The notes under the pieces: generated by a model
Told to the model about the DNA's origin: nothing
The model's input: the letters and a program-made list of their open reading frames with translations, nothing else
Database searches by the model: none
Shown: piece after piece, positions 60,001-62,815 of the stretch
Position numbering within the stretch: the stretch's first letter is position 1
Layout: each line of letters begins with the position of its first letter
Translations under genes and position numbers: made by a program
NCBI GenBank assembly: GCA_028829895.1
Contig: CM054181.1
Span: forward strand, 3,792,501-3,856,500
Origin: Sinotaia quadrata
Taxonomy: Eukaryota > Mollusca > Gastropoda > Architaenioglossa > Viviparidae
Length of the DNA: 64,000 nt
Direction: 5' to 3'

Positions 60001-62815
60001 TTATCAGTAATCTCTTAAACAGACATTAATAATAATGGATAATTGAATTTGGCAATCACATTATATACTGTATTGGGTTTCTATAACAATGCCATTTTAC
60101 ATAAAGTCTCTCCCAAAATTTCATTAAGTTGATGTTCTATATATTCGAATGCTATGCTGTAGAGCTGTTAATATCATGTGTTAATTATCTACTAGTTAAA
60201 TCTATACATTAGGATTCTGCTACACTAATAAAGTGTTCCCTTATCAAACATAAGCATGTCTACTTCATTATGTATACAACAAATTTTACATTAAAGTTCA
60301 ACACTTTTACTTCACTCTCACCAACTAATTCTTACTAAATAGCAGTAATTCATTGAAACTGTAAGTGTCACTGACTTTACTTCAGTAATACAATGCTTTT
60401 TATCTAAGGTTGGCAGTAGTGTTATATATATGTATGTAAATGTATGTGCGTTTGTAGGTGTTAAGGTTAAGGGGAGGGAAATGAAAATACACTTCCCAAA
60501 GTTATTAAAGATGACCATTCTCTATTGTTTATGTTTAAACTGTCAATAACTAACTAGCTTTACTTCACTATTTTTATGAACGCTGGTAGAAAATGTTTAA
60601 AAATGTGTTAATGTCGAACTAACTTTGTAAAAGGCAGGCAATAATGGCATTAAAAATAGTTCAGAAATATCAATCTTGATTGATACATTAATGAAATATT
60701 TTCAGACAAAAAGCAGTTCACTGTTGCAATTTGCTGCCTTCATATGTAAAGCAAAATTAATACATCAGCATGATTTTTTAAGTCATTAGCCATAAGCTTA
60801 CACAGTTGAACCTGGTTATGTAGCTGGCCAAGGGGTTTGCCAAAAAGCATCAAGATAACCGATGATTGAGATAACCGAAAACCAATATGGCGGCAATGTA
60901 TTAATATGTGCTTGAAATTTCTTTATGTACATTAGAGGCGGGCAAACTTTTAAGAGCGCAGGCCAGATAAAACTGTTGGAATAGTTCACGAGCCAAAGGT
61001 CACAGTAGTCCAGAAAATTCAGAATATAAAATGAGAACAAAAGTAAATTTTAAAAGTGTATTTATGTAAAAAATATAACTTAGTTTGAACGAAAAGTTAA
61101 TGAGATGGATGGTGTTGCTTACAATGAATCAGTGATTCAATGACAGGCTTAATTGAAATGGTGGACAAGCAAAGAATGTAATTTTGCTGTCTCATGGGCC
61201 AGATGACAATGTTAACTGTGAACAAGCTTGGTGGGCCAGACAAAAATCCTTCGCAAGACAAAATTGGCCCACAGGCCAGAGTTTGCCTGCCCCTAATGTA
61301 CATGATGTGCATTAATAAACGAGAATGTACATGCACGTTTTTGGTGATTTTTTTATACAACAGCATTGCTGCGATTTATCTGATGACAGCAGGCATTCTA
61401 TAAAAATGTACATACATATTTGCTAACAACAAAAGGCATATGTGCACCAACTAACAGCAGAGATTTACCAGTATACAATAAAAGCCACCGTCGATTCTCG
61501 ATACAAACCTTTCATTATATTTTCCAATGTTGCAAACACAAAGATTGCTCACAAAATCACAAAAACATGGCCATTTATCGTTAGTGAGATAGCGAAGTGG
61601 CATTGATAACTAACATTTTCAAAAGCCGGCGATTAGTCAAGGAGATCAAGATAACTGATGTTAAGTGGCGATTTGGGCCCTCTTTTGTGCTCAAGACATT
61701 AGGGTTCGGCGACATAAAAGAATTGACATAACCGATGAGAAAATTTTAAGACAAAGAGGGAATTGGAGTTCCACTTCAAAAACGTCGACTTAGTAGAGTT
61801 GGCGAGTTAACTGAGGTCGAGATAAGTGGGTTTGACTGTAAATGCTTTTCTTTATGTGGCAGTTTGAAATTCAGAAAAATGGTAGCCAAAACTCTATGAT
61901 TATAAATAAAAGAAAAAAAAGAGCATATATGTCCAGGTATTTCTCTCTCATATTCAACCTACCTTGTGATTCTTGTGGGGTGATCTGAGATGTTCGACCT
62001 GCGTCACGTCTACGCTGTCTTTCATCTTCCCACAGTGCTGCCAATCCAGGGTTGGTTCCAACATTACCTAGGAGCACCCAAAGTAAATGTCACATACAAT
62101 GTTATGAAATACTTATGAGATGTTATGAAATATGGCATATTAAGTTCATAGATGAGAATAAAACCAAGAGAAGTTCAACAATAACTGGCCTAAGAAAAAA
62201 AGAGCAAGAGATATATTTGTAACAATGATAAGAAAAACATGACAAATACAATTAATGATATGCAAATTACTCAGATTAATGATAAAATGTATGTTTTTTG
62301 TTCTTTTATATATATATATATATTTATAGACAGATCAATAATGAAAAGTATATTATATGTATAAGGAGTTCATAATACATACAGATCAGGTCATTGAAAG
62401 AAATATTGATTCATATATTTCAATGATGAGATGTGCTAGACCATTGATTACCAATGCGGTGCCTGCAGGTACCATGGCACACCTGCCAAGGCATTTATGT
62501 GCACCCGCACAGAGGTGTGAAAAGTAGTTCAGACACAGGCTGTCTTGTCTAATCTCACATCACTCGTATACATTAGTGTTACTATTTACTACTTTAGTGG
62601 GGTTTGTGGAGCACTCCCTGATAACTCAGAAAGACAAATAAATATAATCAGGAATAATGTAAACAATACATAAAATATACGGATGATGAAAATACTTTGT
62701 GAACATAATGAACTCACCATCAACTTCAATCCTGTTGAGAATGTCAGCAGCTACAACATCTACCTCCAGTTCACATTGACTCTTTCTCTCTACTGTGGGT
62801 GGCAGCAATAGTTTA
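3300..62815 (-). CDS. REV3L: REV3L, DNA polymerase zeta catalytic subunit (partial at both ends, 23 exons)
   Basis: Catalytic subunit of the B-family translesion polymerase zeta, which with REV7 extends primers past DNA lesions in the nucleus. Joined exons (complement): 62718-62815, 61963-62067, 57677-57761, 55897-56009, 55090-55248, 49943-50333, 49637-49770, 37848-47055, 34899-34938, 24620-25585, 23962-24060, 22695-23038, 20474-20589, 19005-19123, 18385-18645, 17738-17988, 15804-15861, 13044-13123, 12770-12839, 9968-10075, 5826-6050, 4820-4957, 3300-3490. Every junction is GT/AG and every split codon closes, so I see no frameshift or stop. Colinear matches to human REV3L (recalled) include NPGLAALWEDE, CELEVD, two REV7-binding motifs, DFQSLYPS, KLIANVTYGY, YGDTDS and TKKRYVG. 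The window part alone has about 4,452 codons, whereas whole human REV3L has about 3,130 residues; the excess is in the central exon. The N-terminal start and the C-terminal cysteine motifs are outside the window. Confidence 0.95.
3491..4819. other. REV3L intron (1,329 bases)
   Basis: The part next to exon 23 is a 92-base tandem duplication that includes the splice acceptor. The rest is AT-rich; nothing else recognised. Confidence 0.7.
3495..3732. repeat. 92-base tandem duplication beside exon 23 acceptor
   Basis: Units containing AGCTATAGGCAACATCATCA begin near 3541 and 3633, and a diverged partial unit abuts the exon at 3491. Each copy carries TTGGTTTAG on the coding strand, the same bases as the true acceptor. 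Confidence 0.85.
4820..4957 (-). CDS. REV3L: REV3L exon 22 of window (KKRY motif)
   Basis: Codes 46 residues, including CILQTKKRYVGFMYETPDQK and FDAKGIETVRRD, nearly identical to human. KKRY is the B-family template-contact motif in the thumb region. Phase 0 on both sides. The acceptor is CTGTGCAG and the donor GTCGGT. Confidence 0.96.
4958..5825. other. REV3L intron (868 bases)
   Basis: AT-rich sequence without recognised elements. Confidence 0.65.
5826..6050 (-). CDS. REV3L: REV3L exon 21 of window (polymerase motif C)
   Basis: Codes 75 residues: VGDSIVRKARESLERAI, then RARVVYGDTDSLFIHL. YGDTDS at 5940-5957 is motif C with the two metal-binding Asp. The acceptor is GATTTAG. A second AG four bases downstream would shift the frame, so the first is used. 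The donor is GTGAGC. Confidence 0.97.
6051..9967. other. REV3L intron (3,917 bases)
   Basis: The first 2.4 kb (window order) is mostly a decayed non-LTR retrotransposon in the opposite orientation to REV3L. 8486-8710 is a GC-richer segment of unknown origin next to its end. The rest is AT-rich unique sequence. Confidence 0.65.
6100..8430 (+). mobile_element. Decayed non-LTR retrotransposon (RT and RNase H remnants)
   Basis: Plus-strand translation, switching frames, gives KIIPIPKPNK and SYRPIALL, then SPNQHGFRP, FLDISQAFDNTWH, GTPQGSALSPTLFN and FADDSSLY (about 6680-6704). These are the ordered motifs of a LINE reverse transcriptase. Further along, YTDGSK (about 7620) and GNETADKRAKKG (about 7935) are RNase H remnants. 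Many stops and frameshifts show it is dead. RT followed by RNase H points to a jockey- or I-like lineage; clade not settled. The 5' end is truncated or unrecognisable. Confidence 0.82.
9968..10075 (-). CDS. REV3L: REV3L exon 20 of window (polymerase motif B)
   Basis: Codes 36 residues including RMLDARQLGLKLIANV and motif B KLIANVTYGY at 10007-10036, which contacts the incoming nucleotide, then FSGRMPCIE. Phase 0 on both sides. The acceptor is TTTGTAG and the donor GTAGAT. Confidence 0.97.
10076..12769. other. REV3L intron (2,694 bases)
   Basis: Most of it is a 1.75 kb TIR element at 10489-12242. CA/TA-rich simple sequence lies at about 10436-10480; the remainder is AT-rich. Confidence 0.65.
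10489..12242. mobile_element. TIR DNA transposon, pogo/Tigger-like, non-autonomous
   Basis: Begins CAGGAGGTCCCC and ends with the inverse GGGGACCTCCTG. TA flanks both ends (10487-10488 and 12243-12244), as expected for Tc1/mariner-type insertion. The right arm carries ACTTAACGG-type sequence typical of Tigger-like ends. No transposase ORF is seen. The core (about 11320-11600) is richer in CG and has a palindromic TGACGTCA. Confidence 0.65.
12770..12839 (-). CDS. REV3L: REV3L exon 19 of window
   Basis: Codes MVEEILNTRLMVKKSMKDYK, matching human MLEEILKTRFMVKQSMKAYK. The acceptor is TAACTTAG and the donor GTTTGC. Confidence 0.95.
13044..13123 (-). CDS. REV3L: REV3L exon 18 of window
   Basis: Codes ELHKDVTISPNGCVFIRQK and VRRGILP, matching human RHDITVSPNGVAFVKPS and VRKGVLP. 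The acceptor is TTGCCCAG and the donor GTGAGT. It ends two bases into a Met codon. Confidence 0.95.
13817..14100. repeat. 52-base tandem repeat, about 5 diverged copies
   Basis: GACCTAGATTAA-type starts recur at 13839, 13891 and 13943, followed by degraded units. The unit contains TGTTAATGTATTTTAATGGA. Confidence 0.82.
14237..14828. repeat. 84-base tandem repeat, 7 copies
   Basis: CACACATGTAC recurs at 14241, 14325, 14409, 14493, 14577, 14661 and 14745, exactly 84 bases apart. Copies are nearly identical; the first is the most diverged. Noncoding. Confidence 0.95.
14837..14960. repeat. 63-base direct duplication
   Basis: GTGGTGATCAATTAAGCATA occurs at 14851 and 14914 within two adjacent similar units. 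Confidence 0.85.
15804..15861 (-). CDS. REV3L: REV3L exon 17 of window (58 bases)
   Basis: Codes NGPIEFGCTSLHIPPSVIN, matching the human FKFGCTSLRVPPDLL stretch. Its first base completes a Gln codon from exon 16. The acceptor ATTTTCAG sits directly after a (TG)n tract on the coding strand. The donor is GTAAGT. Confidence 0.93.
15869..15903. repeat. (CA)n microsatellite next to exon 17 acceptor
   Basis: About 17 CA units on the plus strand, (TG)n on the coding strand, ending seven bases before exon 17 (only TATTTTCAG-type sequence separates them). Confidence 0.95.
17000..17545. repeat. Degenerate 46-47-base tandem array
   Basis: About ten diverged units containing CATTACATTCCAGGACAATA and variants of TCCACCAGGCTCTACCCT. 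Confidence 0.8.
17738..17988 (-). CDS. REV3L: REV3L exon 16 of window (polymerase motif A)
   Basis: Codes YRVESMMLRLAKP and motif A, DFQSLYPS at 17806-17829, whose Asp binds catalytic metal in B-family polymerases, then AYNYCFSTCLG. The acceptor is TTTTCCAAG and the donor GTATGT. Confidence 0.97.
17989..18384. other. REV3L intron (396 bases)
   Basis: AT-rich, nothing recognised. Confidence 0.65.
18385..18645 (-). CDS. REV3L: REV3L exon 15 of window
   Basis: Codes 87 residues ending in LDIIGKTSEFARVFGIEF and SRGSQ, nearly identical to human LDLIGKTSEMARLFGIQF and TRGSQ. Phase 0 on both sides. The acceptor is TTTTTGCAG and the donor GTAAGT. Confidence 0.96.
18646..19004. other. REV3L intron (359 bases) with 103-base duplication
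   Basis: GCAATTTCCTTTAAGAAT occurs at 18711 and 18814. The two copies (about 18708-18910) run on through TATGTCAAAGATCCACTACA and fill most of the intron. Confidence 0.85.
19005..19123 (-). CDS. REV3L: REV3L exon 14 of window
   Basis: Codes NGSRFSAEKDEWG then GRVVLNLWRVLRHE, matching human ENRFAAERDEYG and GRITLNLWRIMRNE. The acceptor ATTATTCAG lies next to a short ATT repeat. The donor is GTTAGT. Confidence 0.94.
19240..19395. repeat. 64-base tandem duplication
   Basis: AATCATACTCATCTACACAC occurs at 19244 and 19308, followed by a third partial start near 19378. Confidence 0.85.
19545..20235. repeat. 61-base tandem array, 7 close copies plus diverged flanks
   Basis: GTCTG(G/A)CAAAC-type starts recur at 19741, 19802, 19863, 19924, 19985, 20046 and 20107, 61 bases apart, with more diverged units on both sides. 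Units contain ACATATAGATTATACAACCA. Confidence 0.93.
20474..20589 (-). CDS. REV3L: REV3L exon 13 of window
   Basis: Codes YDPDILLGFEIQQLSWGYLL and RAAQLSID, nearly identical to human. The acceptor is TGTTTAAG and the donor GTAATA. It shares an Arg codon with exon 12 and a Gly codon with exon 14. Confidence 0.95.
20590..22694. other. REV3L intron (2,105 bases)
   Basis: Holds a 35-base array (21470-21715) and a poly-A run near 22103. The rest is AT-rich with no gene. Confidence 0.65.
21470..21715. repeat. Roughly 35-base tandem array, about 7 copies
   Basis: Diverged units of TTTCATGTTAAAAGACACCC followed by ACATCATAAATTAG. Confidence 0.85.
22695..23038 (-). CDS. REV3L: REV3L exon 12 of window (start of exonuclease-like fold)
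   Basis: Codes LSLELHADSR and PDPEVDPI, matching human ISVELHARTR and PDPEFDPI, then AGVIVVD. In proofreading B-family enzymes this strand carries catalytic acids; here, as in human, the position reads LELHA, so the domain should lack proofreading. A second AG six bases into the exon would drop two residues in frame, but the length of the human match favours the outer site. Confidence 0.93.
23039..23961. other. REV3L intron (923 bases)
   Basis: AT-rich, with a short CA-rich patch near 23470-23510. Nothing else recognised. Confidence 0.65.
23962..24060 (-). CDS. REV3L: REV3L exon 11 of window
   Basis: Codes 33 residues with SQIDGPTPKNVHGFKV and LQEAKALHK, nearly identical to human SQIDGPSLNNTYGFKV and LQEAKALHE. 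Phase 0 on both sides. The acceptor is TTATCTAG and the donor GTCAGT. Confidence 0.95.
24061..24619. other. REV3L intron (559 bases)
   Basis: AT-rich, nothing recognised apart from a short repeated TAGGATTTAAAATAG. Confidence 0.65.
24620..25585 (-). CDS. REV3L: REV3L exon 10 of window (second REV7-binding site)
   Basis: Codes 322 residues in phase 0 on both sides. The first part (VVDLEEHGPPEGITGLQAF) corresponds to human FEGDFSLEGLRLWKTAF. VITPVKPPPR at 25367-25396 followed by EWLQQK matches human VIMPCKCAPSR and VWLQAK. The middle is acidic and Ser/Thr-rich linker; STPVRRTSSELFDTECTP resembles human HSTPIIQRKLLERLPEAP. The acceptor is TTTTCCAG and the donor GTAAAC. The ATG at 25519 is internal Met, not the start. 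Confidence 0.93.
25367..25396 (-). other. REV3L: REV7-binding motif 2 (coding)
   Basis: Codes VITPVKPPPR, fitting hydrophobic-x-PxxxPP/AP followed by Arg. It sits before a Trp-containing helix (YEWLQQK), as in the second human REV7-binding site. Two sites per REV3L support two REV7 copies. Confidence 0.78.
27800..28425. repeat. Roughly 62-base tandem array, about 9-10 copies
   Basis: TCTGTCAAAACCCAATCTTG and AAGCATGTGTGAAAA alternate with CAATTTGTTAAAACTGAT. Copies differ by small indels, which explains the spurious repetitive ORFs here. Confidence 0.88.
28670..28765. repeat. 47-base direct duplication
   Basis: ATCTCATATATAGAGGCTTA and ATGATTCTAATAATTAAG occur twice in immediate succession. 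Confidence 0.88.
29932..30002. repeat. (TG)n microsatellite, about 35 units
   Basis: Uninterrupted TG dinucleotides for 71 bases. Confidence 0.98.
30413..30500 (-). repeat. tRNA-like SINE head or tRNA pseudogene
   Basis: On the minus strand, TGGTTAGCATGCTTGGCT resembles a pol III A box, followed after about 25 bases by AAGTTCAAATCTTGCTGGGT, resembling a B box and T arm. Acceptor-stem pairing is not evident, so a SINE-derived relic is likelier than a working tRNA. Confidence 0.45.
32852..33850 (+). mobile_element. LTR-like dispersed repeat, copy 1
   Basis: Starts TGTGGCAGAGT and is alignable by eye with 50700-52960 (minus its insertion). Shared stretches include AAGTCCAGTCAT and ATTAGAAATATTTC. 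TATAAATACC near 33755 and AATAAAG near 33802 could be a TATA box and poly-A signal of a solo LTR. The end is uncertain, no TSD was found, and identity as an LTR is inferred. Confidence 0.42.
34220..34440. repeat. 73-base tandem duplication
   Basis: TCAAAACATAGTAGTTAGTA occurs at 34265 and 34338, with a partial third unit of AGATCAGATCAGAGTAC. Confidence 0.85.
34899..34938 (-). CDS. REV3L: REV3L 40-base microexon
   Basis: Completes the Arg of KPR and codes ELGNRVLRIVSQR, corresponding to human EIGGRLLMVETRL. The acceptor is CTCTTGCAG and the donor GTGAGC. It is the only sequence between the giant exon and exon 10 that both closes the frame and matches the family. Introns of 2.9 and 9.3 kb flank it. 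Confidence 0.85.
34939..37847. other. REV3L intron (2,909 bases)
   Basis: Between the microexon and the giant exon. Holds the CCAA-rich compound repeat at 35815-36135; otherwise AT-rich with nothing recognised. Confidence 0.65.
35815..36135. repeat. Compound repeat: TTGTTGAATGACA units with (CCAA)n tails
   Basis: TTTGTTGAATGACAAACA-type starts near 35821, 35930, 35966 and 36056. Each is followed by GTCACAAGAACCAACC with two to eight CCAA tetranucleotides, then ATGATGGTGAACTTATTA. Confidence 0.88.
37848..47055 (-). CDS. REV3L: REV3L giant central exon (9,208 bases)
   Basis: One uninterrupted reading frame of 3,068 complete codons, spliced at the acceptor TGCCTGCAG and the donor GTATGT. The order from its 5' end is: a Gln/Gly/Tyr/Pro-rich prion-like stretch (46200-46980), Thr/Pro/Ser low complexity, a compact-looking island (45130-45362), a second Gln/Asn/His/Tyr-rich stretch (43640-44480), a basic segment and KIAA2022-like block (42745-43020), a long Ser-rich region, a TSPI..SSPP block (41030-41145), and a terminal segment with the REV7-binding ILCPKVLPP and CSDPVDLPDKPR, matching human CSNPSDVPEKPR. 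The vertebrate counterpart exon is roughly half this size as I recall it. The upstream in-frame ATG at 47137 lies in intron and is not used in this model. Confidence 0.93.
37952..37978 (-). other. REV3L: REV7-binding motif 1 (coding)
   Basis: Codes ILCPKVLPP, fitting the REV7/MAD2L2-binding pattern of two hydrophobic residues followed by PxxxPP. The human site is ILKPLMSPP, at the same distance from the downstream DxPxKPR block. Confidence 0.82.
41030..41145 (-). other. REV3L: Conserved TSPI..SSPP block (coding)
   Basis: Codes a TSPI to SSPPTPHSPDELL stretch followed by basic residues. It resembles the human TSPINSSPPRCWSP stretch, which lies towards the end of the KIAA2022-like region. The assignment is by eye. 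Confidence 0.5.
42745..43020 (-). other. REV3L: Basic segment and KIAA2022-like (DUF4683) block (coding)
   Basis: Contains RGRKRIRPR, RAKRASVDYG and, at about 42756-42822, IHYIVVGKFKGHRIMLVK. The last matches human IIKYIIINRFRGRKNMLVK, and the second resembles RAKRKVNYE. In vertebrates this is the segment REV3L shares with KIAA2022 (NEXMIF). Confidence 0.72.
43640..44480 (-). other. REV3L: Gln/Asn/His/Tyr/Ser-rich low-complexity region (coding)
   Basis: Strongly depleted in charged residues, rich in Q, N, S, H, G and Y, with repeated aromatic spacers such as HGYPSHGHGQYN. No folded domain is visible. The composition is prion-like. I know of no equivalent in human REV3L. Confidence 0.6.
45130..45362 (-). 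other. REV3L: Compact-looking island inside the disordered exon (coding)
   Basis: Codes about 75 residues of mixed hydrophobic and charged composition (FHVPTAVFKRMKLRG, then ARKYSLLKIGRELVRLNCL and NEISNICSTLL). The rest of the exon is Ser/Gln-rich, so this may be a small folded domain or partner-binding site. The start faintly resembles human AHYMFFPSVVLSNCLTRP. Function not recognised. Confidence 0.5.
46200..46980 (-). other. REV3L: Prion-like Gln/Gly/Tyr/Pro-rich region (coding)
   Basis: Codes a stretch with five consecutive Gln and many GY, SYG, QGY and PxYxG motifs (for example QQGGYPQSYGPRQ), with very few acidic or Lys residues. It resembles FET- or SS18-type low-complexity domains in composition only. 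Confidence 0.65.
47470..47745. repeat. 85-90-base repeat, about 3 copies
   Basis: GTTGTGAGAGTCAAATAAAG occurs near 47473 and 47558, followed each time by TGTAGACTTTGTT-like sequence. A third, more diverged unit follows near 47646. Confidence 0.8.
48750..49410. repeat. Diverged array of roughly 60-68-base units
   Basis: About nine units combining CATCATTACTGAAGTGATGA, GACAATAATCATCACTACTA and AATGCCTTCAATGAAAACAG. Heavily mutated. Confidence 0.78.
49637..49770 (-). CDS. REV3L: REV3L exon 7 of window (IPQLDG block)
   Basis: Codes a very acidic segment (LEDDDHIMDSSDDEIA) followed by LIPQLDG, which matches the human SLSIPQLDGTADEN stretch. The acceptor is ATATCTAG and the donor GTAATT. It ends one base into an Ala codon completed by the giant exon. 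Confidence 0.9.
49943..50333 (-). CDS. REV3L: REV3L exon 6 of window, with in-frame acidic 22-residue repeats
   Basis: Codes about 130 residues. The start (SLLDILSALMDE) resembles the human EALVHLLAGLESD stretch. The second half is a tandem array of a 66-base unit coding LQEDEEDTLEMSQVVVEEV-like repeats: three nearly complete copies and a short fourth start. The human EEMELSLVMSQ stretch resembles one unit. The acceptor is TGCTTCAG and the donor GTAAGT. It is separated from exon 7 by only 172 bases. Confidence 0.88.
49962..50165 (-). repeat. REV3L: 66-base coding tandem repeat in exon 6
   Basis: CTCCTGAAGTCCCCCTGCAA-type starts at 49962, 50028 and 50094, 66 bases apart, give an in-frame 22-residue repeat. 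The core residues are DEEDTLEMSQ followed by VVVEEV. Confidence 0.93.
50758..52177. mobile_element. piggyBac-like non-autonomous element
   Basis: TTAA target sites flank it at 50754-50757 and 52178-52181. It begins CCCGTTCGC and ends GCGAACGGG, a perfect 9-base inverted repeat with further similarity inward (GGC/GCC). CCC..GGG ends inside TTAA are the hallmark of piggyBac transposons. No transposase ORF. The interior is a roughly 410-base direct duplication. Confidence 0.82.
51346..52140. repeat. Roughly 410-base direct duplication inside the piggyBac-like element
   Basis: AAATGGTCACATCCAAAAAT occurs at 51400 and 51809. The copies run on through CAGTAGGCCTGTCGAATTTC, AAAATGGCGGCTCAGCTTC and AGAGCAGATTGGCTGCTGAA, with moderate divergence. 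Confidence 0.88.
53002..53475. repeat. 79-base tandem array, 6 copies
   Basis: TAATATGG starts at 53002, 53081, 53160, 53239, 53318 and 53397, exactly 79 bases apart. The middle copies look identical, suggesting recent expansion. Units contain CAAGAGAACAGTGGGCCGTG. Confidence 0.96.
53485..53735. repeat. Roughly 80-base tandem array, 3 copies
   Basis: GACAATGTTATGTACAAACT recurs near 53514, 53593 and 53676 with small indels between units. Confidence 0.9.
54330..54700. repeat. Weak diverged repeat
   Basis: Variants of ATGCTTGTATCCCAAGATAT followed by TAATG recur about every 50 bases. Diverged enough that the unit is approximate. Confidence 0.5.
55090..55248 (-). CDS. REV3L: REV3L exon 5 of window
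   Basis: Codes about 53 residues, starting near LKTLLASQESL and ending in a Ser-rich stretch. The acceptor is TGTTGTAG after a T-rich tract and the donor GTAAGA. Its end completes an Asp codon with exon 6. Sequence is poorly conserved; splice phase supports it. Confidence 0.8.
55249..55896. other. REV3L intron (648 bases)
   Basis: AT-rich, with a short CA run near 55510. Nothing else recognised. Confidence 0.65.
55897..56009 (-). CDS. REV3L: REV3L exon 4 of window (acidic, low conservation)
   Basis: Codes about 37 residues rich in Ser, Glu and Asp (SEESDVSLEDVSLQ). Primary sequence similarity to vertebrates is weak. The call rests on the acceptor TTATTTAG, the donor GTACGG, phase closure on both sides and lack of stops. 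Confidence 0.8.
56010..57676. other. REV3L intron (1,667 bases)
   Basis: Contains short TG/CA-rich patches (about 56220-56260 and 56832-56848) and a G-rich stretch near 57355-57382. No element recognised. Confidence 0.6.
57677..57761 (-). CDS. REV3L: REV3L exon 3 of window
   Basis: Codes about 27 residues, including DLSDIEKKLFQQLMEIV, matching the predicted helical human segment around EKKFQKRLQEILKQN. The acceptor is ATTTCAG and the donor GTAAGT. The 4.2 kb intron on its 5' side carries nested DNA transposons. Confidence 0.88.
59173..59612. repeat. 220-base tandem duplication
   Basis: ACCATTTGCAGATAAAAGGA begins copies at 59173 and 59393. The copies remain alignable to about 59600 with few differences, indicating a fairly recent event. 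Confidence 0.93.
60803..61838. mobile_element. pogo/Tigger-like TIR element (interrupted)
   Basis: Begins CAGTTGAACC and ends GGGTTTGACTG, the inverse of CAGTCAAACCC, followed by TA. Both arms contain repeated GATAACCGATGA-type motifs typical of pogo/Tigger ends. No transposase ORF. The left TA is not preserved. A hAT-like MITE is inserted at 60933. Confidence 0.68.
60933..61295. mobile_element. hAT-like MITE nested in the Tigger-like element
   Basis: Perfect 8-base target duplication ATGTACAT at 60925-60932 and 61296-61303. Termini TAGAGGCGGGCAAACT and AGTTTGCCTGCCCCTA form an inverted repeat with two mismatches, close to the hAT consensus ending in GGGCAAACT. Interior has GGGCCAGA-type motifs common in such elements. 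No ORF of transposase type. Confidence 0.88.
61963..62067 (-). CDS. REV3L: REV3L exon 2 of window (NPGL..WEDE block)
   Basis: Codes GTNPGLAALWEDERQRRR and ends in ESQ, closely matching the human NPGLQAIWEDEKQRRR to PESQ stretch. The acceptor is CTCCTAG and the donor GTAGGT. Phase fits both neighbours (a Gly codon shared with exon 1, a Glu codon with exon 3). Confidence 0.93.
62068..62717. other. REV3L intron (650 bases)
   Basis: Contains a short TA run (about 62308-62326). 62440-62560 holds CAATGCGGTGCCTGCAGGTA and CTGCCAAGGCATTTATGTGC, reminiscent of a hAT-element end, but no termini or TSD could be defined. Confidence 0.5.
62718..62815 (-). CDS. REV3L: REV3L exon 1 of window (N-terminal region)
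   Basis: Codes a segment with CELEVD and VAADILNR, matching the human stretch just before the NPGL block. The acceptor reads ATCATCAG and the donor GTGAGT. It starts with the last base of a split codon and ends one base into a Gly codon completed by the next exon. The exon supplying the first two bases was not found to the right. Confidence 0.9.

Larger units (their letters stand above)
57762..61962. other. REV3L intron (4,201 bases)
   Basis: Holds a 220-base tandem duplication (59173-59612) and nested DNA transposons (60803-61838). The rest is AT-rich. Confidence 0.65.

Noticed and set aside
62440..62560. hAT element end
   Set aside because: Sequence is reminiscent of hAT termini, but neither an inverted partner nor a target duplication could be located.
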